Assembly (NCBI GenBank): GCA_022767925.1
Contig: JALENG010000007.1
Location: 1-42,323 of the forward strand
Direction: 5' to 3'
DNA from: Clostridia bacterium
Lineage (GTDB): Bacteria; Bacillota; Clostridia; Oscillospirales; Acutalibacteraceae
DNA length: 42,323 bases
In this document: one piece after another, positions 30,311-39,273 of the stretch
Layout of the letters: each line of letters begins with the position of its first letter
How positions within the stretch are numbered: the stretch's first letter is position 1
Program-made: the position numbers and the translations under genes
The notes under the pieces: model-generated
The model's database searches: none
The model's input: only the letters and a program-made list of their open reading frames with translations
What the model was told of the DNA's origin: nothing

Positions 30311-31489
30311 TTATTCGTATTTTGCTTTCATGGCAAGGAACTCTTCTTTCACCCGCCGGAGTGCCTCCGGCTCCCGCAGCAGGTCCACACCGGTCATTGC
30401 TTCGGCTTTGGCGGCCTGCAGCATCGCATGGATGCCCGCGGGGGAACCGCACGCCGCCTCAAACTCGGGAGTGTGGCCGCGCAGAACCGGCACCACCTTG
30501 ATATAGGACTGAAGGCCGGGAATCTCGTGGGTAACATTGCCCATATCGGTCGTCCCGATCCCCAGATCGCGGGTGCGAGGCTTGACCTCTTCACCGATTG
30601 CGAGAAGATTCTGCTGCAGATACTCTTCGATCACGGGGTTGTTGCGGATATCCTCATAGGAATCCCGCAGAACCGAAATCTCCACGCGGGTGTGGGTCAT
30701 ATCAGCCATCGCCTGGCTCATTTCCTTCACACGCTCGACCAGCCGCAGTTTCTCCTTCATGCTGAACGAACGCACCAGGATCTCGGCACTGCAGTGGTCC
30801 GGGATCATCACCGGCGTTTCGCCGCCGTCACGGATCACTCCCAAAATCCATCCTTTACCGGAAATCTCCGGGCGTATGGCGGCAATCGTCTGCAGCAGCT
30901 GCATCACAGGAACCAGGGCGCTGACGCCCTCCTCCGGCCAGGTGACCGCATGGGCTTTTTTTCCGTAGTAATCCACCTTCAGGCTGGTTGAGGAATAGGA
31001 GATATCGTTAACCACCGTCTCATTAGCCGGATGGATCAGCATGGCCGCGTCAATTCCGTCGAACACACCGGCGCGCTGCATCAGGATCTTTCCACCGCCG
31101 CCCTCTTCTGCAGGGCAGCCCAGCACGGTCAGTTTGCCACCCACTTCATCCACCACCGGCTGCAGCGCATAGGCCGCACCAATGGCGATGGGCGTCATCA
31201 GGTTATGCCCGCAGGCGTGCCCCATACCGGGCACCGCGTCATACTCCCCGAGAAAACCGAGATTCGGCCCGGGGCGGCCACTGTCATACACGGCACGCAG
31301 GGCTGTTTGCAGCCCACCCACACCAGTTTCCACCTGAAAGCCCAGCTCTTTCAGCAGTTTCGCAGCGGCCGCCGCCGCCTTGTGCTCCTGAAAACAGTAT
31401 TCGGGATTCTGGAAAATCCGATCCGCCAAATCGGTCAGCTGGGCGGCAACCGTGTCCACCCGCTGTTTTACAAGTTCCTTTTCATCCAT
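30311..31489 (-). CDS. M20-family amidohydrolase (AbgB/PM20D2-like)
   Basis: PNLGFLGEYDAVPGMGHACGHNLMTPIAIGAAYAL, CPAEEGGGGKILM. Confidence 0.92.
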   Translation of the reverse strand: MDEKELVKQRVDTVAAQLTDLADRIFQNPEYCFQEHKAAAAAAKLLKELGFQVETGVGGLQTALRAVYDSGRPGPNLGFLGEYDAVPGMGHACGHNLMTPIAIGAAYALQPVVDEVGGKLTVLGCPAEEGGGGKILMQRAGVFDGIDAAMLIHPANETVVNDISYSSTSLKVDYYGKKAHAVTWPEEGVSALVPVMQLLQTIAAIRPEISGKGWILGVIRDGGETPVMIPDHCSAEILVRSFSMKEKLRLVERVKEMSQAMADMTHTRVEISVLRDSYEDIRNNPVIEEYLQQNLLAIGEEVKPRTRDLGIGTTDMGNVTHEIPGLQSYIKVVPVLRGHTPEFEAACGSPAGIHAMLQAAKAEAMTGVDLLREPEALRRVKEEFLAMKAKYE

Positions 31490-31500
31490 GTCGGGTCCTC

Positions 31501-32415
31501 TTATTTCTTCATCTTGGGATCCAGGACATCACGGATGCCGTCGCCCAACAGGTTAAAGCCGATTACGGTGATCAGAATGCACAAACCGGCCTCCGTCGCG
31601 ATATGGGGCGCCGTCTGCAGATAACTCTTTCCTGCGGTGAGGATATTGCCCCAGGAAGCCGTGGGGGGCATAATGCCCAGACCCAGGAAGCTGAGGGATG
31701 CCTCGGAAATAATAGCGCTGGCCATATTCATGGTTGCATATACAATAATGGGAGAAATGGTATTCGGCAGGATATGCCGGAACAGAATGCGCTTATCGCT
31801 CTCGCCCAGTGCCCGGGCCGCATTGCAGTATTCCTCATTTTTCACCACATGCACCTGGCCGCGCACCATTCGGGCGAAGCTGGGCACGTTGGAGATACCC
31901 AGAGCGAGAATAACATTCTGCACGCCGCTGCCCAGAACGGTCATAATAATCATGGCCAGCAGCAGGAAGGGGAATGCGAACATACCGTCCATAATACGCA
32001 TGATGATCGAATCGACCACACCGCCCTTATAGCCGGCAATCAGGCCCAGCAGGATCCCGGTCAGGCCGCCCACCGCCGTTGCGCCGATGGCGACGACAAC
32101 GGAGATCTGGGCACCGTAAATCAGACGGGAGAACAGGTCACGGCCGAATTCATCCGTACCCAGCAGATGAGTAACACCGCTTTTATCCACGGCGCCCGGA
32201 CCCATGAACTTCTCCAGAATACTGATCTTGTTGGGATCGCAGGGAGCAAGAAGCGGGGCCAACAACGCCACCAGGAAGACAAATGTGACGATCACCAGAC
32301 CGACAACCGCCATCCGATTACGCACCAGCTTGTGCCAAGCGTTATTCGCACGACGCTCTTTTTTCAGCATTTCATTCTGAGCCTCACGGCTCAATGCACC
32401 GGTTTTCTGTGCCAT
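31501..32415 (-). CDS. Oligo/dipeptide ABC transporter permease (OppC/DppC type)
   Basis: HLLGTDEFGRDLFSRLIYGAQISV; EAA loop ARALGESDKRILFRHILPN. Confidence 0.95.
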   Translation of the reverse strand: MAQKTGALSREAQNEMLKKERRANNAWHKLVRNRMAVVGLVIVTFVFLVALLAPLLAPCDPNKISILEKFMGPGAVDKSGVTHLLGTDEFGRDLFSRLIYGAQISVVVAIGATAVGGLTGILLGLIAGYKGGVVDSIIMRIMDGMFAFPFLLLAMIIMTVLGSGVQNVILALGISNVPSFARMVRGQVHVVKNEEYCNAARALGESDKRILFRHILPNTISPIIVYATMNMASAIISEASLSFLGLGIMPPTASWGNILTAGKSYLQTAPHIATEAGLCILITVIGFNLLGDGIRDVLDPKMKK

Positions 32416-33374
32416 CAGCTCTTCTGCCCCCCTTCGTAGCTGACCTTCGGGTTCACCAGCATATACGCCAGGTCAACCAGCAGATTTACTACAATAAACA
32501 CAATGGCCACGATAACCACCGTACCCTGAATCATCGCATAGTCGCGGTTGGTTACAGCCTTTACAATCAGCATACCCATACCCGGCCAGGAGAAAATCGT
32601 CTCGGTCAGCATGGCGCCGGTCACGCAGTAAGCCAGCTGCATGCCGATTACCGTGATAATGGGGGGCAGCGCATTTTTAAAGGCGTGCTTCCACAGCAGC
32701 TTCGGCTCGCTCAGACCCTTGGAGCGCAGCGCCTTGATGTAGTCGGTATTGATGGTCTCCAGCGTGCTGGAGCGGGAAATCCGGGCAAAAGTTGCCGTGG
32801 GATGCAGGGTCAGACAGATAACGGGCATGATCATGTACTGCACATAGCCCCAGAACCCGTTGCTCCAGTCGCCGATTCCCATGGCGGGCAGCCACTTCAG
32901 GTTTACCGCCAGCACCAGTATCATCATCAGGGCGAACCAGAAAATAGGCACCGATATACCGACGATAGCTAGGGACATGACGATGTAGTCAAAGGCCGTA
33001 TTCTGATGAACGGCCGAGTAAACACCGATGGGCACACCGATCAGAATCGCCAACACCAGGCTGGTCAGCGACAAAGCCAGCGTGTTGGGAATACGCTCCC
33101 CCAGAAGATCGAGGACCGGCTTGTTATACGAATAGGAAGTACCAAAATCGCCGTGAAGAATATCGTTCCAGTACATACCGTACTGCTCGAGCTTACTCTT
33201 ATTCAGGCCCATTTTTTCTTCCATTTTTGCAATGTCTTCCGTTGTTGCCTGGGGCCCCAGCACAGCCGTAGCCGGGTTGCCGGGGATCATTCTTGTCAGA
33301 ATGAAAACGAGAGTGACGACAACAAAAAGGACGGGGATCATTTGCAGAAAACGTCGAAGAATTGTCTTTACCAC
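32415..33374 (-). CDS. Oligo/dipeptide ABC transporter permease (OppB/DppB type)
   Basis: FVVVTLVFILTRMIPGNPA; ALRSKGLSEPKLLWKHAFKNALPPIITV; ATGA overlap with the OppC-type gene. Confidence 0.95.
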   Translation of the reverse strand: MVKTILRRFLQMIPVLFVVVTLVFILTRMIPGNPATAVLGPQATTEDIAKMEEKMGLNKSKLEQYGMYWNDILHGDFGTSYSYNKPVLDLLGERIPNTLALSLTSLVLAILIGVPIGVYSAVHQNTAFDYIVMSLAIVGISVPIFWFALMMILVLAVNLKWLPAMGIGDWSNGFWGYVQYMIMPVICLTLHPTATFARISRSSTLETINTDYIKALRSKGLSEPKLLWKHAFKNALPPIITVIGMQLAYCVTGAMLTETIFSWPGMGMLIVKAVTNRDYAMIQGTVVIVAIVFIVVNLLVDLAYMLVNPKVSYEGGQKS

Positions 33375-33572
33375 TTTCTTATCACCTGCTTTTGATTACT
33401 TATAGAGATAAGCGGCCGGAATCCAAACGACACCAGCCGCTTATTCATTGCATTACACGTTTTACGCCCCATTGCGATTTATGCAGTTTTTCAAAATCCT
33501 GCCCGCCCCCTTACCGCCGGGGACAGAGAGAATGGAGCCGCGAAGATTTTTCGAATAATCTGTTTTTACAAA

Positions 33573-35222
33573 TTATTCAGCCAGCCACACGTTGGCTTCG
33601 GTGCTGCAGATATCATACGCGTTGTCGGTGCTCATGGAGAAGCCATGTACACGAGAGGAGAAGCCGAGGATGTTCTTGCGGTTTGCGTAGTCGATCTGCG
33701 GATATTCTTCCACGATCAGCTTCAGAGCCTGCTGATACAGCTTGGCGCGCTCTTCCTGTACGGGCTCAGCCTCGGCCTTATCCAGCAGTTCGTCAACCTC
33801 GGGAACATTGAAGCCCTGGCCGTTGCCCTGGCTGCCGATGTGAGAGCTGTGGAACAGATAGTTCAGGAAGAAGTACGGATCGGAATACCAGGTCCAAGAC
33901 ATGGCGAACATGTCGCACTGACCATTGGCGCAGTACTCGGAGAAGGTGCCCCATTCAGAGGTCTTGATGTCGATGTTCACACCGATCTGCTGCCATTCAG
34001 CCTGAGCAACGGTAGCCATATCGACGCTGCCCTTGGAATCGGAGGTGTAGAAGTCGAGATCCAGGCCATCGGCATAACCGGCATCAGCCAGCAGGGCCTT
34101 GGCGCCTTCGGGATCATAATCGGGAACCAGATCTTCCAGAGACGCATCGTAGCCCCAGGATCCGGGAGGCAGCGGCAGGTCAGCGGGAGTTGCGGAGTTG
34201 TACAGATAGATGGCGTTGCACAGGTCCTCACGGCTTACGCCCATGATCAGAGCCTTACGCACGTTCTTGTCAGCGGTGGGACCGTTGACCATGTTGAAGT
34301 AGATGTAGGAGAACTGCAGGGCTGCCATTTCCAGCACGGTCAGATTCTTATCTTCGCGGGCCAGCTTAATGGATTCGCCGGACAGACCAGTCATGTCGAT
34401 GTCACCGGACTGCAGGCCGTTCAGAGCCTGTTCAGCTTCGGTAACAACGGTGAAGGTCACGCCATCCAGATAGGGTTTGGCAGCCCAATAGTTGTCATTG
34501 CGAACCAGCTCGCACTTGTTATCCAGGGAGAAGCTCTTCATCATGAAGGCGCCGGTGCCTACCAGATGGGCGCCGAACTCGTCGCCCCAACCCTCAACTT
34601 CTTCCTTCGGAACGATGGCGTTGCCTTCGTCGGTCAGGGTGGTCAGGAACGCAGAGGAAGGAGCGGGCAGATATACCTTTACATGGGTATCGTCCACCAC
34701 TTCACAGTGGTCGATCTTAATACGGCTGTTTGCAGACAGCTCGTTGGACCGCTCCAGGGAGTACTTGACATCCTCGGCGGTCATTTTGCGGCCGTCCTGG
34801 TACTCGCCCGGATGGAAGTATACATCGTCACGCAGGGTGAAGGTGTAGATCGTACCAGTGTCGTCCACTTCCCAATCGGTGGCCAGGGAAGGAATGACCT
34901 CGCCGTTCTGAGACATATCAACGAGCGTATCACATACCTGGGCGATGATGTTGCCTTCATAAGTACCGGTATAGTCAACAGGATCCAGCTTTGCAGGGGA
35001 AGCGCTCTGAGCGATAACCATAACGCCGCCCTCTTTGGGGGTCAGGCCTTCGTCATTGGTCTTGGTGGGAGCTTCGGAGCCGTCATCCCCGGTGGACCCG
35101 CTGCTGCCATCCACGCTGTTTTCACTATCGGCAGCAGGCGTGCTGCTTCCAGCGCAGGCGGCCATAGACGCAACCATGGTAGCTGCCAGCAGAAGCGCGA
35201 AGAACTTTTTCATCTTCTTCAT
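33573..35222 (-). CDS. Peptide ABC transporter substrate-binding lipoprotein (SBP_bac_5)
   Basis: Lipobox MAACAGS; FTLRDDVYFHPGEYQDGRKMTAEDVKYSLER. Confidence 0.95.
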   Translation of the reverse strand: MKKMKKFFALLLAATMVASMAACAGSSTPAADSENSVDGSSGSTGDDGSEAPTKTNDEGLTPKEGGVMVIAQSASPAKLDPVDYTGTYEGNIIAQVCDTLVDMSQNGEVIPSLATDWEVDDTGTIYTFTLRDDVYFHPGEYQDGRKMTAEDVKYSLERSNELSANSRIKIDHCEVVDDTHVKVYLPAPSSAFLTTLTDEGNAIVPKEEVEGWGDEFGAHLVGTGAFMMKSFSLDNKCELVRNDNYWAAKPYLDGVTFTVVTEAEQALNGLQSGDIDMTGLSGESIKLAREDKNLTVLEMAALQFSYIYFNMVNGPTADKNVRKALIMGVSREDLCNAIYLYNSATPADLPLPPGSWGYDASLEDLVPDYDPEGAKALLADAGYADGLDLDFYTSDSKGSVDMATVAQAEWQQIGVNIDIKTSEWGTFSEYCANGQCDMFAMSWTWYSDPYFFLNYLFHSSHIGSQGNGQGFNVPEVDELLDKAEAEPVQEERAKLYQQALKLIVEEYPQIDYANRKNILGFSSRVHGFSMSTDNAYDICSTEANVWLAE

Positions 35223-35282
35223 CGTTTTTTCCTCTCTTCAAAGTAAATTTATATTATCCGGAAAATATCCCTCCGGAAAATA

Positions 35283-36455
35283 TCAGATATGTTCGCGCAG
35301 CCACCGGCTTGCGCATTCGGCGTAAAGAGCGGCCATTTGGGGCAACGCCTCTTCATCAAAACGAACCTTGGGATTGTGCACCCCGTGTTCATAGCCCTGT
35401 TCCCGGCTGCCGGCCCCAAACCAGACCTGCACCCCGGGCACCTGTTCGGCGAATACGGAGAAATCCTCCGATCCGTTCATCGAGGGGATCTCCTGCACCG
35501 TTCCCTCTCCCAGCAGATCGTCGATCATGGGGGAGAGCTCCTGCAGCAGACGGGAATCATTGATCATCGGCGGAATGCCGGGACCCTCATACTCCACCCG
35601 GCAGGATGCGCGCATACTGGCCGCAATCCCCTCACAGATCTCGGGAACCCGCTTTTTCACAAACGCCCGTACCTTCGGATCGGCCGTGCGGATACTGCCC
35701 TGCAGCACCGCCTCGTCGGGGAGAATGTTGGGCGCGGTTCCGGCGGAAACCATACACACCGTCAGCACCAGCATGGCGTCCGGCGCAATTTCGCGGGCGT
35801 TAATCCCCTCCAGCGCCAGAATCACATGGGCTGCTATCCGGATCGGATCGACGCCGCTCTCGGGGCTTGCCCCATGGCACCCTTTCCCGGTCAGAGTAAT
35901 TTTAAAGAAATCACACGAGCCGTTCATGAATCCGGGCCGCACACCGGCCACTCCAGTCGGGGCCCGCAGCACATGCTGGGCCAATGCTGCATCCGGCTTC
36001 CCGTTTTCAAACAGCCCGTCCTGCAGCATCTGCTGGGCGCCGTGCATCCTCTCTTCACAGGGCTGAAACACCAGCATCACGGTCCCACACAGCTCGTCCT
36101 CCCGCTCTTTCAGCATTTTAGCCGCCGCCAGCAAACTGGCGGTGTGCATATCGTGCCCGCAGGCATGCATGCAGCCGTTCTGCGAAGCAAAGGGCTCGCC
36201 GCTCTCTTCTTTCATGGGGAGCGCATCCATGTCCGCCCGCAGCAGGAAGGTTTTTCCCGGTTTTCCCACCGTAGCGGCAATTCCGGCTTTTCCCACCCGT
36301 CTGGGCTGATACCCAAAGGTACGAAGCTTTGTCAAAACGAATTCCGTGGTATACGGCAGGTCAAATCCCAGCTCCGGATGGCGGTGCAGATCCCTGCGCC
36401 ACTCCCGGATTTCCCCGCTTATTGCCTGCGCGCGGGATACAAAATCCGTCTTCAA
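35283..36455 (-). CDS. M20D-family amidohydrolase (hippurate/IAA-amino acid hydrolase-like)
   Basis: RRDLHRHPELGFDLPYTTEFV, LRADMDALPMKEESGEPFASQNGCMHACGHDMHTASLLAAA. Confidence 0.94.
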   Translation of the reverse strand: MKTDFVSRAQAISGEIREWRRDLHRHPELGFDLPYTTEFVLTKLRTFGYQPRRVGKAGIAATVGKPGKTFLLRADMDALPMKEESGEPFASQNGCMHACGHDMHTASLLAAAKMLKEREDELCGTVMLVFQPCEERMHGAQQMLQDGLFENGKPDAALAQHVLRAPTGVAGVRPGFMNGSCDFFKITLTGKGCHGASPESGVDPIRIAAHVILALEGINAREIAPDAMLVLTVCMVSAGTAPNILPDEAVLQGSIRTADPKVRAFVKKRVPEICEGIAASMRASCRVEYEGPGIPPMINDSRLLQELSPMIDDLLGEGTVQEIPSMNGSEDFSVFAEQVPGVQVWFGAGSREQGYEHGVHNPKVRFDEEALPQMAALYAECASRWLREHI

Positions 36456-36496
36456 AACCTATTCGCCCCCATACTTTTCAATAGGAAGATAGGTAC

Positions 36497-36525
36497 ATTA
36501 TAGACGAAGACCTTCGGATTTGCAA
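36497..36525 (-). promoter_or_regulatory. Promoter for the minus-strand M20-Opp operon
   Basis: Minus strand TTGCAA-N17-TATAAT upstream of the M20D start. Confidence 0.65.
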
Positions 36526-36904
36526 GTCGTCCAACTCCAAAATTCATATTTACCGGCCTTCGCGTTTTTGTGACAATTGACAAAAACCGGCAGGATTCCG
36601 CCTTTTTATATCTGTCCCTTTCCTCTTCTCCGCATAGAAACCGGCAAAAAATGCAAAAAACCGCATAAAAAATAGCTGCGGTTCTTTTCTCCTTTCCTGT
36701 AACCGGATTCTTGCGAATTTTTTCATCCTCTGCTCCTCCTCCCACTGGCAAAATGCACGAATAAAGATGCGTTTTCCCGTGCACTTTACCATTCCTCCTT
36801 TATGCATCTGTCTCCTCAGAGGGATTGCGCCCTCTTCCTCCGCCGCGTGATTTTGAAGATCTGCCCGGCTTGCAGGAAAATGGATTTCCCCTTCCAAAAA
36901 GGGG

Positions 36905-36933
36905 TTGTCATTCCCGACTCTCTTCTCTATAAT
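36905..36933 (+). promoter_or_regulatory. Promoter for the plus-strand DUF917-DUF1177-AroM operon
   Basis: TTGTCA-N17-TATAAT, about 130 nt upstream of the DUF917 start. Confidence 0.7.
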
Positions 36934-37066
36934 AAGGGAGAAAATACCGGCTGTGTGCAGAGCCGTTCTTCCCTCAACAGGCTTTCCTTTTTTACCACCC
37001 TGCTATTTTACTATATTAAAGGAAAAAGAATCTGCGCAAAACATAAAAACCAAGGAGGATTTTCCC

Positions 37067-38137
37067 ATGTGCCTGACCCCTTCTCCCATTCGGATGGATG
37101 AGCCCACCATGCGTGCCGCCGTATACGGCGGCGCCTTTCTCGGCGGCGGCGGAGGCGGCGGCCTGCGGGGTGGCCTGAAAACCATGCAGGATGTGCTCTC
37201 CTGCGGCAAACCCCTGATGCTTCTGCCCATCGAGGCCCTGCCCGAGGACGCCCTGTTGGCTACCGCCTCGATGGTAGGCGCCCCGGCCGCCAAAAACGGC
37301 TATGCCGACAATGACCAGGTGCGCCGCACCATGGAGCTGTACACCGGCCGCGGGTTGCCGGTACAGGGCATTATCACCTGTGAAAACGGCGGCGGCAGCA
37401 CGGCCAACGGCTGGCTGCTCTCGGCCCTGACGGGAATTCCCCTGGTGGATGCCCCCTGCAACGGCCGGGCCCATCCTACGGGTCAGATGGGCAGTATGGG
37501 GCTGGGGCAGGTTCCCGGATTTGTCAGCGTACAGGCGGCCGCCGGCGGCAACCCGGCCCTGGGCCTTGCCACCGAGCTGTGTGCGGCCGGGCCCATGGAT
37601 GTGGTGTCCCATCTGGTGCGCCTGGCGGCGGACGAAGCCGGCGGCCTGGTGGCCGTACTGCGCAACGGGGTACAGGCCGGCTATGTGAAAAAGCACGGGG
37701 CCCCCGGCGCCATCCGGCAGGCCATCGGCGTGGGAAAGGTCTTTTTGCAGCATGAGGGCAGTGGAGAGGAGATTCTGAAGGGTCTCTCCTCGCTGTTCAC
37801 CCTGTCCGTTCTGGCACAGGGGTGCGTGGAAGGATACACCCTGACCACCCGCGGCGGGTACGACGTGGGTTCGCTGACGGTGGACGGATGCGAATTGACC
37901 TTCTGGAACGAGTACATGTGCGCCGAAAAGAACGGAAAACGCCTGGCCACCTTCCCGGATCTGATGGTCACCCTGGACCGGGAGACCGGCGAGGTGCTGT
38001 CCAGTGCGCAGATTCAGAACGGCCGGCAGGTCACGGTGGTCTCCGTCCCCCGCAGCGAGCTGATTCTGGGCGAGGGAATGCGCGAAGAGGCCTCTTTCCG
38101 CGAGGCGGAGAAAATTATCGGCAAATCACTCTGGTAA
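37067..38137 (+). CDS. DUF917 (S-methyl thiohydantoin desulfurase-like) family protein
   Basis: YGGAFLGGGGGGGLRGGLKTMQDVL, ASMVGAPAAKNGYADNDQV, DAPCNGRAHPTGQMGSMGL; AAGGAGG RBS. Confidence 0.8.
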   Translation: MCLTPSPIRMDEPTMRAAVYGGAFLGGGGGGGLRGGLKTMQDVLSCGKPLMLLPIEALPEDALLATASMVGAPAAKNGYADNDQVRRTMELYTGRGLPVQGIITCENGGGSTANGWLLSALTGIPLVDAPCNGRAHPTGQMGSMGLGQVPGFVSVQAAAGGNPALGLATELCAAGPMDVVSHLVRLAADEAGGLVAVLRNGVQAGYVKKHGAPGAIRQAIGVGKVFLQHEGSGEEILKGLSSLFTLSVLAQGCVEGYTLTTRGGYDVGSLTVDGCELTFWNEYMCAEKNGKRLATFPDLMVTLDRETGEVLSSAQIQNGRQVTVVSVPRSELILGEGMREEASFREAEKIIGKSLW

Positions 38138-38167
38138 AATCCGAATTTTGCTGTATAATGGAGAAGT

Positions 38168-38193
38168 CGCCGGGTTTTTACAAAAACCGGCCG
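38168..38193 (+). terminator. Possible intrinsic terminator/attenuator between the DUF917 and DUF1177 genes
   Basis: GCCGGGTTTTTACAAAAACCGGC hairpin followed by CGCTTTTCTGTTTTTTC. Confidence 0.5.
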
Positions 38194-38252
38194 CTTTTCT
38201 GTTTTTTCTACTATTATATTTTATGGATCCATCAACAGGAGGAATTTGAATC

Positions 38253-39206
38253 ATGCTTTACAAACAAATGCTGGAACTTTTCGACATGCTGGACCGCCCC
38301 CAAGCCTGCGGCGAAGAAGTGAAAAAGCTGATGCTGGAGCGCGGAGCGGATGAGGTAACCGTCCACACCGTAGAAGGCACCGATGATAACGGCAAGAAGG
38401 GTACCACTGACTGCATCTGCATCCTGATCAAGGGCACCAACGGTAAATCCAGCGGCGGCACCGCTCCCACCATGGGTATCATCGGCCGCCTGGGCGGACT
38501 GGGTGCCCGTCCGGAAATGATCGGCTTTGTCTCGGACGGCGACGGTGCGCTGGCCGCTCTGACCGCCGGCCTGAAGCTGGCTGAAATGAAAAAGAACGGC
38601 GATGTGCTGCCGGGCGATACCATCATCTGTACCCACATCTGCCCCCATGCACCCACGGCCCCGCATGACCCTGTACCGTTCATGGGCTCGCCCATCGACA
38701 TGGTGGCCATGAACAAGTACGAGGTAGACCCCCGCATGGACGCCATTCTGACCATCGACACCACCAAGGGCAACAAGATCATCAATGTCAACGGTTTTGC
38801 CATCTCCCCCACGGTGAAGGACGGCTACATTCTGGCGGTCAGCGATGACCTGGTGGAGACGATGATCCGCGTGACCGGCAAAATGCCCGCCGTATTCGCC
38901 CTGGCCCAGCAGGATATCACCCCCTATGGCAACGGCCTGCACCATCTGAACAGCATTTTGCAGCCCGCCACCGCCACCCATGCCCCCGTGGTGGGCGTAG
39001 CCATCACCGTCGAGCAGGCCGTGGCCGGCTGTGCCACCGGCGCTTCCCATGGCAATGATGTGGAGAGCGCGGCCCGCTACGCCGTGGAAGTGGCGAAATA
39101 TTACACCCAGGGCAAGTGCAGCTTCTATAATCCCGAGGAGCTGGCGCTGCTCAACAAGCTGTACGGCCCGATGGACCATTTCATGACCATGGGCAAAACG
39201 GAATAA
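38253..39206 (+). CDS. DUF1177-family protein
   Basis: LFDMLDRPQACGEEVKKLMLERGADEVTVHTVEG...GTTDCICILIKGTNGKSSGGTAPTMGIIGRLGGLGARP; AGGAGG RBS. Confidence 0.8.
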   Translation: MLYKQMLELFDMLDRPQACGEEVKKLMLERGADEVTVHTVEGTDDNGKKGTTDCICILIKGTNGKSSGGTAPTMGIIGRLGGLGARPEMIGFVSDGDGALAALTAGLKLAEMKKNGDVLPGDTIICTHICPHAPTAPHDPVPFMGSPIDMVAMNKYEVDPRMDAILTIDTTKGNKIINVNGFAISPTVKDGYILAVSDDLVETMIRVTGKMPAVFALAQQDITPYGNGLHHLNSILQPATATHAPVVGVAITVEQAVAGCATGASHGNDVESAARYAVEVAKYYTQGKCSFYNPEELALLNKLYGPMDHFMTMGKTE

Positions 39207-39216
39207 GATCGTTTGG

Positions 39217-39243
39217 TTTGGCCGTCTGAAGCAGACGGCCAAA
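39217..39243. repeat. Perfect 12-bp-stem, 3-nt-loop hairpin between the DUF1177 and first AroM genes
   Basis: TTTGGCCGTCTG-AAG-CAGACGGCCAAA. Confidence 0.9.
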
Positions 39244-39273
39244 TTCCCATAATCCGGAAAGGAGACCACCCCG

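Noticed and set aside
33645-35246. 533-aa plus-strand ORF opposite the substrate-binding protein gene
   Set aside because: The minus strand encodes an unmistakable SBP; the opposite frame is open only because of codon bias
36452-36897. Minus-strand ORFs (110 and 115 aa) in the divergent intergenic region, considered as a possible regulator
   Set aside because: No helix-turn-helix or other family motif; overlapping frames; they contain the M20 promoter and palindrome
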